The notes beneath the pieces are model-generated. The model did not search any database. It was not told the DNA's origin and was given only the letters and a program-made list of their open reading frames with translations. From Phallusia fumigata (Eukaryota > Chordata > Ascidiacea > Phlebobranchia > Ascidiidae), in NCBI GenBank assembly GCA_008931825.1, contig QXVZ01018042.1:1-32138 (forward strand): 32,138 nt of DNA, given 5' to 3'. Below, in pieces: positions 22,001-30,979 of the stretch. Position numbers and translations under genes: made by a program. The stretch's first letter is position 1. Each line of letters opens with the position of its first letter.

Positions 22001-25000
22001 AGATAACATGCTGTTGTGCTAGCTAATCAGTTGTTGGTCACGCCTTGTTGGGGGATTACGTCTAAAGATAGATCTGTTTTTCCAAGATCCTTTGATGTTG
22101 TTTTGCACGGAAATGCCTGCAAATATGGATTGTAATCTGCATTCCTTATGCAGTCAACTTGTTTACCAGTTTTTGCTGCGTTCTAACAAAATGTCAAGTC
22201 CGATTAAACTCCCGTTAATAAAATTTAACGATTTCGCACAAAAAGACCAGAACTTTCGTGTCCAGACTCAAAGGGCGCGACAAACACATGTAGCGGTTTA
22301 TCAGCTAATAAAGGTAGTTTGAAATAGCGTTTTTTTACAACTTGTACATTTACTTTCGTTTGCGACCGCTCTTATACTTTTACTTTGGGGTGTGAGGGGT
22401 CGTATAAATTTCCGTGTGGGCGGTTTAGCTGTTTTCAATTTGTGGTAAATAGGCCTTTAAAACAAAACACGTCGTTCTTTGCCGACTCGAGGGAAATAGC
22501 TTATTTCAACAATACCCAAATTGCATCGGATTTATGGAATATGATGAACACATTTTTGATACTAATGATGACAGTCGCGTAAACTGATCAGTAAATTTAG
22601 GTTTATTAGGAGCGCCGAATGAGGTTTTATTAGGACCTAGACATTAGATATGGGTTTAAATTTAATTTTTTTAACTTGGTTACGGAAACACAATGACCTA
22701 TAAAAACACTCAAACAATCACCAGGCTGGAAATAGCTGCATAACGTTAATTATTTATCAAATTCGATCCATAAGTAAATATAAACCATGAATTATTCAGT
22801 AGCAGTAACGCCGTACAACACACGTAATATCCCCAACTTTACCGCGAAATCACATAACACTTCCTCGCGCTAAGTTTGCTCACGAAGCCATTGTATTGAA
22901 TAGCAAACTTGCGGTCGAAGAATTGCTCCCTTCTACTACGCTAAGCTATATATACCATTTGGCCCGCGGACGTTGTGTCAACGCGTGTGACGATGAAATA
23001 GCGGATTGAAAAACATATTTATTGTGTAAAGGCCGAAAATATCCACCATTGTAACGACAGCAACCTCATTTTACGGCATCTGTGTATTACCGTTAAGAAT
23101 CGCAGGGCTAGAATGTAGGAAAAAAGCTTTTGTTCGGTACAGGAATACAATACAGACCACACAGGGCTGACACACAGACATAGGTGTCTCGTCCATTGAC
23201 AGAGAGAACGTCAGGCGCCAGTTGGCACCAACCTACGAACAAAAAAACGAGTAAATCTGAAGGCGGGGACATTTTACGTATTGTGACGTCAGAAAACCCG
23301 AAAATTCCTCAGGGCTGATGAAATCTCACATCACAACGGTGTTGCGCAGTGTAGTGGAACGCCATCGCCCAAAGAGCCTTCTGAGACTCTAAATTACCAT
23401 GCGTAGTAACAACACACGCCGACTATCATCACATACTCGGCAATTAGTCGAGATCGAGAAGTTGAATTACCGGGGCCTGCCAGACGCTCTTTAGACTTTG
23501 TGATCTTTACTCAATGGCTGCACTTGACCGTTCAAAGTACGAATTGACTTTGACGTAACTTTTCCATTCCCTGGACTCGAAGTTGGTCTTTCAGGCGGCA
23601 GGATAAGGATGCTTGTTCCTTATGCTTGAAAGGAGTTGTGTGTAAAGCAGCACAAGACGAATGTGTGTCTCCAAAAGAAGTTAAAGTTTTAAAGTTAATT
23701 TGTTACTCTTGACATGACATCACAAGAAACAGTGACGTAATGAGTCCCATAAACGTGCAGGTTGGTTTGACATGGGCACTGGAATTTGGAAACAGCGTCG
23801 CCGTAAGAACAACGTAGTTTTTTTTATGTATGAAGTCATTTTTAAATTTGCTTTACGACACCGGAACATATGGATTTCTTTTTTTCTTTGTACGTTTATT
23901 GATCGGCCTGTTTTACCCGTGTCCTTACTCTATCAGCTTCACAGTTTTCACAAAGATGCGGATGTAGATCGAAATCTCTGTAGTTGTTTGCACTTCCAAA
24001 CCTTGAACTCTACAGTGTCGACATTCCACATTCTTTTTAAAAACAGTTTTCTTCTTTTTAAGGCACCGTTAACCTTTTCGTGTGAATCGAGCGAAACGTA
24101 TGAGTTGTCTCTATTGACTAACTTAGTTTGCCAGAATCATGACGCGGTGGTCTGTATTTTACCGCTGAATATCACAAATTGTGGCTACAGAAAATACCGA
24201 CGCGTCGACTATGTTATTATTCTTATCACCCCTTAGGCCTGGAAACATAGCCCGTGGCAGCCACGGATTAGGCAATGCTACCTTGTCCGTTGTGTGACTT
24301 TCTACGGGTGCCATCGGACATTGAAGACGCTTATGTTGCAATGGTTAATTTTGCAAGGTATTGTTGACCGCTGTGGGTCTGGAACAATCATGACTGCGTC
24401 GAAAAGATATCACTTTTGGCAAACTTGCGTAAATATTGGTGTATCAAAAGTTGGTTGTGCCACATTCACGTGCCTTTGATGGCAACAGGTCATTTAGGAT
24501 TACCACAAGTTAAACCTATTTTGTACATGGGTTCTATTAGTGCTCGTGTTTAGTGATCTTGGTCCAAATAAAACAAACTTATAAAGCATCGCCGTTTTCA
24601 CATCGGTCAAGGCGTAACTCGAAAATTCTTTAGGCATCCAGGAAAATAAGGCGACAGGAAGAATTTTAAATGCACGTTCTGGCAAAATTAGGTCGGATAG
24701 TTGGTGATGGTTTTCAATCCGCATGTGTGTTGCATCGAAAAGAGAGGTGTAGGGCAAAAAAACCCGCAAAACGTCAAGATAAGTTTGTCAGATAATTTTA
24801 CAGGTTGATCTAAGACTCTTTTTCTCAAACTAGGATCTTTGCGGTTGTTTGTGAATCGACGTGGACCCTAAACTATGCGTCTCATCGCCTCCTATCAAAT
24901 ATTTCACAGCCACAAGCAAACAAAGTCACGCAGTGGCGTTCCAGGCCATTTAAACCACAAATATTGCAAGCCTCCGCAAATAGCAAAGTTCTCGAGGTTA

Positions 25001-26169
25001 TTTACAGCCTTGCATGGGTTCAGAAATCCGTAAAACCTCATTAGGAAAACGTGCTCATGCTGGGAATTTAATACCCGTCAAAAGAGATGTGTTTGCGCTT
25101 GGGGGCCTGACGAAAAATTCTCACGATATTTTTCACCGAAAATTTGATGGATTTGTTAAATTTGAGAAGTCAAATTTTTAACAAACATTTTATTTACCCC
25201 TTGTCAACTAATAAGCAGTCACGTGGGAAAATGTCTTCTGTTCCCTCCTAAAGAGATTAAATGCTATCTTTCCTTGCGCCTTCAATGATAACGTTCGATT
25301 CTATTTGAATAAGACACTAGCGATGCCTACGTTGTTTAGCGAAATATATATGTATCTTTTAGTAAGAGCTAAGGGCAGATGAGTTGTTTGTCAAAAGTTG
25401 AAGTTACTTAAATGTTTGCTGGTGAGTTGTTGTCGCGATCCCAGATTTGCAGGCGAAACTCTGCAATGAGGAACTGCGGTCTGCGGGCGGCCTGGTGAGC
25501 AAATATTTAAACTGGGTAATCGTCCTGGCCGCAATCTGCTATCCGAGTAAACCCTAGATACCACAGGTCCATTAGGGCATAACGCTGTTGACGCAGAAAT
25601 CGTACAAAACAACCCGTCCTCTGCGGTGTTACGCAACCTTCTCTCATTGCAAAAAACAAATGACATCACAATCAGCGTCCAATATACGCTAGTAGATGTT
25701 TTGCCGCACCCTGGGGAGTCNAGTCCAGTATTATATGCAGAAGCAGGAATCAGTCTAAAAAATTCTAGAGGGCGTAACGTATTTTTTAAAGTTTTTGCTG
25801 GGTACCGAACCGTACCGCTAACTTTGCTGGCAACACAGGACCAACGGTTAAGAAAATAAATCGTTCACATGCTTGTCGTATAAAGACAACTTTGCGTCCA
25901 CTAGGATCCAAGTGTTTGAAAAAAAAGTGCGCACGCCTTACATGGTAAAGTTTATTATAAATGCAACAAGTCAAAAACCACACTTTGAGGTGAAAATGAA
26001 ACTTTGTAAAAAGCGGAACGAAAACCTGTTTGTATTGTTTGGTGTTTAACTTACCGTTGATTTTACCCTGTTTTTGTAAAAAAAAAACAGCAAATTGGCT
26101 ACAGCGTGCGCAAGAAGAGTGAAAAAACGAGTGCAAATTTGTACACTTAATGGTAAGACCTGAGGTAAA
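19026..26169. other. Intergenic stretch with unproven exon-like segments
   Basis: No gene is identified. Segments that look mildly coding are: - strand 19255-19396 (open, Lys/Arg-rich, followed by a GTAAGC donor); + strand 20275-20332 (bounded by TTTCAG and GTGAGG); - strand 24500-24769 (89 open codons without a known domain); and + strand about 25395-25859 (one frame with only two stops over 150 codons, one N at 25721). None matches a family I recognise, and open frames of this size are expected by chance in so much sequence. Confidence 0.4.
23772..24236 (+). other. 154-codon ATG open frame, coding status doubtful
   Basis: The longest ATG-initiated open frame in the window. The product would be rich in Phe, Leu and Cys, with a basic start (MGTGIWKQRRRK) and no signal peptide, membrane segment or domain that I recognise. 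No splice or promoter context supports it, and an overlapping frame at 24280-24340 looks equally plausible. One frame of this length is within chance expectation for 32 kb of sequence read six ways. Confidence 0.12.
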
Positions 26170-26502
26170 ATGTTGTCTGCATGCAAATTCGAAACAACCT
26201 TGTTGTTAACACGTTTTGGGGATGAGCCTTATTTCAGCACACTTCGTAACAAACCAAAGGCCAGACAGGGTTTAAAGAATTTGAGTCTAATCAGATTTTG
26301 TGTGAGAAGAGGCGGCTCCTTCAATAAACTATTCCATATTCCAACAGATAGCATACGTTTTCGAAAGAACAGAAATTTTAAACAGAAATTTAAACTTTAC
26401 AAAACCAATTGGCATACCATTGGAGATTTGAACAAACACAGGGGTAAAATAAAGGAGAGGTCTTGTTTGGGTGCAAAAATACTTAAAACCAGAAAAAATT
26501 AA
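26170..26502 (+). other. 110-codon ATG open frame, basic product, coding status doubtful
   Basis: This ATG open frame lies between the acetylcholinesterase tail exon and the intergenic gap, on the opposite strand to the esterase and converging on it. The product would be strongly basic (many Lys and Arg, for example FRKNRNFKQKFKLYK) with no known domain. It is flanked by a short inverted pair, CCTGAGGT (26158-26165) and ACCTCAGG (26509-26516), which might be chance or the ends of a small element. I do not recognise the protein. Confidence 0.13.
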
Positions 26503-26791
26503 GAGAGTCACCTCAGGCACCACTTACACCACACCTACCAGGGCCATTCCTAAAAGGGTGAGAAAAAATCGACCAGACATTGTTTAAAATACTAATGTTC
26601 TGCTTTAACCGTTATTGCCATAAAACAACGCCGTAAGTTTTAAATCTAACTAGTTGTACTATAATGGTCCCACAGTATTCGACACCGTTTTTCTAGTCTT
26701 AGGTCAGCTTGATAGATCCAGAACGCACGCAGAAAAAATACACTATCATTCTAGGGCAAAGAAATGAAAACAAATAATAAAAATAACTTTG

Positions 26792-26916
26792 TCAATCTTG
26801 GCATTTCAACTTCTCGTCGCGAGAGTAGGAACGGAACGCTCGATCCCAGGAGTCCATTGACTGACTCCATCTGTGAAATCCCATTTTCCATTCCGTTTCT
26901 ATCTCATCCATCTCGC
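26792..26916 (-). CDS. ache: Acetylcholinesterase tail (T) exon: WAT amphipathic helix and stop
   Basis: The exon starts with two bases (GC) that complete the Ser codon A|GC, then encodes 40 residues from EMDEIETEWKMGFHRW to EKLKCQD, followed by TGA (26794-26792). This is the tryptophan amphipathic tetramerisation (WAT) domain of T-type cholinesterase subunits. Three Trp are spaced exactly seven residues apart (residues 9, 16 and 23 of the exon) with Phe, His and Tyr on the same face, and a Cys sits third from the C-terminus. The vertebrate tail has the same FHRW core. In vertebrates the helix binds the proline-rich segment of ColQ or PRiMA, and the Cys makes the inter-subunit disulfide. The acceptor is TGTTTATTAG, ending at 26917. 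It joins in frame to 27859-28040. Confidence 0.95.
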
Positions 26917-27858
26917 CTAATAAACATTCGCAACGCGGCTTGAAAAATTTTATCAAGTTAAAGTATTTTTTCAAGTCACAATTTCGGCACCTTGGATCGT
27001 TGATTACGCGCTGTTTAACCTATTTTACAAAGAATAAGTTACAGCTGCTTCAAAGAAATGAACCTTGTTGTTTGTATTTTGGTTAGTTCTTCATTTTGAT
27101 CCAGAAAAAATGGCCTTAACTTTCCATTGTGCCTCTAGAATTAAATAAGGGCCCACTGAAATCTTGAATTACGTAGGCAAAGGACTTCCCCAGAGAAACT
27201 GATGCTGGTCAACAGTTCATCGCAATAAGTGTTTTTATGATTTTAGATTCATTGGTGTAATTCAAATTTTTAAAATGACTCGTTGGAAATGGAACAAAGT
27301 CATGACCGTATTAAAATTCTAACAAGCATATGTCGACTTAAAGCAACAGCGCCTGCCACAAAAACTCCGAGAAATAAGTCCTATACCAAATATGTAATGA
27401 AGTCAGTTTTCTCTGTATGCAGTTAAAACATTGCTGGTCCTGTCCGCTTAGAACATATGGCGCCTCCTAGCGACTTAAAACAGACGAGGAATGATAATCG
27501 ATATTGAAAGCAAGTAACGACCGTTTACCGACCACACGCTATTTATGGTTACACAGCCAGATAAGTCCTGTAAAAACAATACTTCATGGCTGTAACAGCA
27601 ACGTAATGGGCACTAGCGTACAGCGAAACCCATTTTACAACGTTTTTCGCCGGATGGGCTGCGTGTAGTTCTGCTTTACCGCACGTGTCTTATGCTAAGG
27701 CGGGATGTAATGCTAGAAACGACCGCAGGCACAGGCACTGGTAACATAGCGCCAACAATACTAGACTGCGCAGAATCAAAAACAACACTTTAAAAGCGGG
27801 ATTATCCCAAAACCGATAATTAAATCACCTTCAAGTTCTGTCGTGGGCTTCCACTTAC
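26917..27858 (-). other. ache: Acetylcholinesterase intron before the tail exon
   Basis: A 942-bp intron, phase 1, from GTAAGT (27858 downward) to TTATTAG. Its position, just after the catalytic domain, matches the vertebrate site where alternative 3' ends (T, H and R forms) are chosen. I looked for an H-type exon encoding a hydrophobic GPI signal and saw none. The first 80 bases stay open in frame and could encode the read-through end. Confidence 0.85.
27776..27858 (-). other. ache: Potential read-through (R-like) C-terminus of acetylcholinesterase
   Basis: If the donor at 27858 is not used, translation continues for 27 residues, starting SKWKPTTELEG and ending LLKCCF, then TGA at 27778-27776. 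The extension contains a short hydrophobic stretch (LIIGFGIIPLL) and two adjacent Cys. The stretch is shorter than a usual GPI signal, and the donor GTAAGT is strong, so this may be only intron. Vertebrate ACHE makes a comparable read-through form. Confidence 0.3.
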
Positions 27859-28040
27859 TTGTGGCCAGGTTAAGACCCGGTATATAGTCCTCCCAAAAAG
27901 CGCATTGCATGGGGTAAGTTAGAGGGGAGCGAATGACGTCCTCGTGGGCGGATATTTCAAGATATTGCTGTCGTGACGTATCGAACGGGCTCCAGTATTC
28001 GTCGCTCTGAAGAGTCTCGTCAAGGCCGCCGTTGGGGTCT
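27859..28040 (-). CDS. ache: Acetylcholinesterase exon encoding the end of the catalytic domain
   Basis: The exon starts with the base A that completes GG|A (Gly), then encodes 60 residues from DPNGGLDETL to PGLNLAT, and leaves with one base (A) of a Ser codon. This is the end of the cholinesterase alpha/beta-hydrolase domain. The G-DPN start, W.PF....QQYLEI and QCAFWEDYIPGL match vertebrate GDPNEP...QQYVSL...ACAFWNRFLPKL, and the Cys of CAFW is the last intramolecular disulfide Cys. The acceptor is CCTATTTTTACAG (ending at 28041) and the donor GTAAGT (from 27858). The exon is 182 bp. Both of its intron positions appear to coincide with those flanking vertebrate ACHE exon 4, from memory of that gene. 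Confidence 0.95.
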
Positions 28041-28074
28041 CTGTAAAAATAGGAATTTGCTGACTCATGTAGAG

Positions 28075-28321
28075 CAGAGATTCCCAAACTAGGGGTCGCG
28101 ACCCTTCAGGGGGTCGCGCAACGAATTTTGTGGGGAGCGAGTACACCAATTTCTTGAAGCTTTTTGAGATTGTCATGTTAAAACTACGCCCAAAAGATTA
28201 ATAACTCGTTCAACAAATGGCATGTTTTGAACTGCTCTTTTTCCGTTGAACGTTAAGGGTCGCAGAAAAATTTATTTTTAAAATCAAAAGGAGTCGCAGA
28301 CCAAAAAGTTGAGAAACCCTG
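28075..28321. mobile_element. hAT-type MITE inside the acetylcholinesterase intron
   Basis: A 247-bp element. It starts CAGAGATTCCCAAACTAGGG, followed by GGTCGCGACC, and ends AAAGTTGAGAAACCCTG. The reverse complement of that end, CAGGGTTTCTCAACTTT, matches the start with several differences. The flanking octamers ATGTAGAG and ATATATAC agree at 5 of 8 positions, so the target duplication has decayed. One end lies 34 bp from the splice acceptor of the exon at 27859-28040, so the branch-point region may lie at or inside the element. The termini are related to, but distinct from, those of the elements at 189-492 and 28717-29002. Confidence 0.75.
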
Positions 28322-28716
28322 ATATATACTTAACAACAGTAAAGCTTACAAAAGCACTCTCTTGTATTCCAACACCCCTTTTATTGTTAGTTTTTTTTAC
28401 TTGGCAGAACCGACCTACTATACGCGCACCATGTTATTGCATATTGGATTTTAAAAAAACTAATTTTCACCCAACTTTAGGTGGAACGTGGCAATGTTTT
28501 GTGGCCAAGACACTTCTGTATGATTTAAAAAGTAACTCATAAATTTTGTAGGTAAATTCCCAAATGCACATTTCATTTTTTGGTCGTGCTTAGTAAGGTG
28601 TTTTTGACCGCGTCTCAGACAAGTAAAACTTTGATTGACAACTTGACATACAGATGTTGTTTACAGAAGTAACTTTCGCCTATTCCGGATGAAAATTGTA
28701 ACGTTGTATTTTACGG

Positions 28717-29002
28717 CATTGCTTCCCAACCGGGTTGCCGCGGCATACTGAGATGCCCTTTGCTGGCCCCATGACTGCCGCGACTATTTTTCTAGATTTT
28801 TTCTTCCATTAAGTTGACGGTACATAACTGCATGCAAAATAGACTGACTTGATTATTGTCTATGTCTTATAATGGAAATACAAAATGACAGTTTAGTTTA
28901 TATTGGTCTTTTTGTAATTGCCATGTAAGCCGCTGTGTGTGCCGCGATTCATAAGTCCCAGCAAAAGGGTGCCAAAAAGACAAAAAAGGTTGGGAAGCAC
29001 TG
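28717..29002. mobile_element. hAT-type MITE with 7-of-8 target duplication
   Basis: A 286-bp element. It begins CATTGCTTCCCAACC and ends GGTTGGGAAGCACTG; the 15-bp inverted repeats differ at one base. The flanks are TTTTACGG (28709-28716) and TTTTATGG (29003-29010), an 8-bp target duplication with one later mutation. There are additional GCCGCG motifs near both ends. No transposase is encoded. It lies within the 2.7-kb acetylcholinesterase intron. Confidence 0.88.
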
Positions 29003-30150
29003 TTTTATGGCATGGATGTCCTTTATTTTGGAAGAATCGGGCAATCCCAGCATTTGATTCGATGTGTTTTTAACTTGTTTTTCTCTACAGACTTCGTATC
29101 AGGGTTTAATGGGGGTCGTTTCGCAGGCGTCCGTGGTGTCACACAAAACAGTCTGTTCGTGAGAACGAGCTGCAGTCGTGGTGCAACCGTTGGCCTGTCA
29201 CGTCCACATGACTAAGCGCAGCTTTCGGTCGATGACCGTCGTAGCAAAAGGTGGATTAACTAAAATAACAACGGCGGGAAAATTCACGCACGGCGTTCGC
29301 CCAAAAACCCGGCAAAACAAGTGAACAAGCCGGGCAAAACAGGGGCTGAAAGCTGACACCAGCAATTGTGGTTGCACTTCAAAAAGGGTCTGGTATGTTT
29401 TGTAAGCAAGCTCTGTAGGTTGCAAATCATAGCGGAAAACTGTCAAAACAGAAGAATAGAAATTCAATCTGCTAGCGCGTGGTACCAGTCAGGGCCCCGC
29501 TTATCATATGGTATAAAGATAAAAATCGCATAGCCTGACCCCGTTACAAAAAATATCGGACAAACAAAAAACTTATTGTCTTGAAAAAATTGATGCACTT
29601 GGTTCCTATATATGTTTCAGTCTTGCCTAAGTCTTAAGGTAGAGTGTTTTGTTTAGTTTAAATACGAACTTTGATGCTAAAGACCATCTTGAAAGGCCGC
29701 AGAGCTCAGAGAATCCAAACCCGACCTAGACCCCAGGTAAATCACTGTGCTTGACGGGGTGTTTTTTTACCCAACCATTCCCATGTTTTGAGCTATTTTG
29801 CTTCTTGCGAACCGTAACAAAACAAGTTTTAAGGTTTTTCAGCTAGTATCATATTTGAGGGTTGGTGTTACGCTAACACTTATTCTAAACTTTGCTCTCT
29901 GTCACGTTTAAATTACATATTAGTTTTGTTTTAGGTGCATTTTTGTCAATGGTGGGTAAACGGTTCCACCAATACCCCCTCCCCCCAGTCTTGATTCTCC
30001 TTTTGCGCCAAACTCATCCTCCGATGTGAGCCCCCCGCCATATAACGCCTTATCATTACGGTGTAGCTGCAGCGCGTACAATCTTGGTCCACCGATTGTG
30101 CCCTTCACTTTCGCGCTCTATAACGTTCTTACGTTGCGCAGCTATTTCCG

Positions 30151-30246
30151 GCTTGGTGATTGTTTTAGTGCAATTGTGTCGCTACGATTTCTTTCACCAA
30201 GCGAAATAAACTCAACTCAACTCAACTTAACTCAACTCAACTCAAC
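30151..30246 (+). mobile_element. 3' end of a non-LTR retroelement: stem-loop plus (ACTCA)n tail
   Basis: GCTTGGTGA (30151-30159) and TCACCAAGC (30194-30202) are perfect 9-bp complements, so the transcript could form a stem-loop. GAAATAAA follows, then a pentanucleotide repeat of ACTCA units with one variant ACTTA (about 30210-30246). A conserved stem-loop followed by short tandem repeats is the typical 3' end recognised by a LINE reverse transcriptase, shared with SINEs that parasitise it. The upstream body (from about 30000) is probably part of the same copy but cannot be delimited. Confidence 0.55.
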
Positions 30247-30559
30247 GCCTGATTACGTTATGTTTGTAATGAAACCTCTGAGGTGTTTTTCGGTATTTTA
30301 GTTCCACTGGCCTCATTCGAGTGTCGTATTTTTTTAGTTGGTTTGGTGTTATTTACCCCAGTGCCTATTACGTTTTCTGACAAAGCAAAAGGCCAAAAAA
30401 CGTATCAGTAAATTGAAGCCGGCCCAAATCCATAATAATCTCTTCCTTTGTTAGATTTGAACAAATAAAAGTGAAAATTGTTATGGTAAAAAAGGAAGTG
30501 TAGTTGGCCTACGTGTTTTACTTTAGTAAAATCTGACTCTGCCAAGGATACTTCTTCCT

Positions 30560-30657
30560 TATTTGATGGGTTGGGATTTAGTCGTAAAAATTATTATGTC
30601 TTGTTCATGAGCATTACCCCGTCAGGCGTTGTCCGCCCACCGACAAAAATAAATAAT
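30560..30657 (+). mobile_element. 5'-truncated SINE copy, same family as 899-1182
   Basis: GCATTACCCCGTCAGGCGTTGTCCGCCC followed by ACCGACAAAAATAAATAA (30611-30657) matches the 3' end of the SINE at 1141-1182. Upstream, GATGGGTTGGG near 30565 corresponds to GATGGGCTGACCC near 1029. The tRNA-like head is missing or too diverged to see. The copy lies in the acetylcholinesterase intron in antisense orientation to that gene, about 90 bp from the exon at 30749-30979. Confidence 0.6.
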
Positions 30658-30748
30658 TTAAAAAAAAATTATTATAAACGACTCGTATTTTGATTCCAGT
30701 TCGTTCGTCTGAATATGAGTCAAATATCGCAGAGTCAAGGTCACTTAC

Positions 30749-30979
30749 CCGTATTTCGCGAAGTTGGTCCAATAGCGCACCATGCGGCGGCTTACCAGTC
30801 TGTCGACGTCATCATACCCGCTCGCGTAGGGGAAATCCCCGAACATGGGAAGACCGAAGATGAGTTCGATCTCATAACCATGCATTACACCGGCCCAGGT
30901 CGGCCAAGCATTGTTCGACACCCGATAGTTGAAGTGGTACAGGAATACGCGGCGGTTGGTGAAGTGTTGTGAGTGCAAC
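30749..30979 (-). CDS. ache: Acetylcholinesterase exon carrying the catalytic histidine
   Basis: The 231-bp exon starts with one base of a split codon, encodes 76 residues, and ends with GG of a split Gly codon. It begins LHSQHFTNRRVFLYHF and continues through SNNAWPTWAG, VMHGYEIELIFGLP and RRMVRYWTNFAKYG. These match the cholinesterase segment F.HR.S...WP.W.GV.HGYEIEF.FG.P...SRR.MRYW.NFAKTG. The His of MHGYE is the catalytic-triad His (His440 in Torpedo numbering), and the aromatic residues WP.W and HGY line the choline-binding gorge. The enzyme hydrolyses acetylcholine at synapses. The acceptor is CCCTTATCCACAG (ending at 30980) and the donor GTAAGTG. The Ser and Glu of the triad are encoded by upstream exons beyond the window. 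With the next two exons, 178 C-terminal residues are visible. Confidence 0.96.

Larger units (their letters stand above)
28041..30748 (-). other. ache: Acetylcholinesterase intron, 2.7 kb, rich in repeats
   Basis: A phase 2 intron from GTAAGTG (30748 downward) to TTTTTACAG. It contains two hAT MITEs, a LINE-type 3' end (30151-30246) and a SINE 3' end (30560-30657). The remaining sequence (29011-30150) has open frames on both strands, such as - strand 29198-29467, but no recognisable domain. Confidence 0.88.

Noticed and set aside
26158..26516. Inverted CCTGAGGT/ACCTCAGG as transposon ends
   Set aside because: Only 8-9 bp long, with no target duplication; likely chance.
12400..26600. Decayed Polinton or virus-like element
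   Set aside because: Considered because of many medium-length open frames, but no polymerase B YGDTDS, packaging ATPase P-loop, integrase or capsid motif, and no terminal inverted repeats were found.
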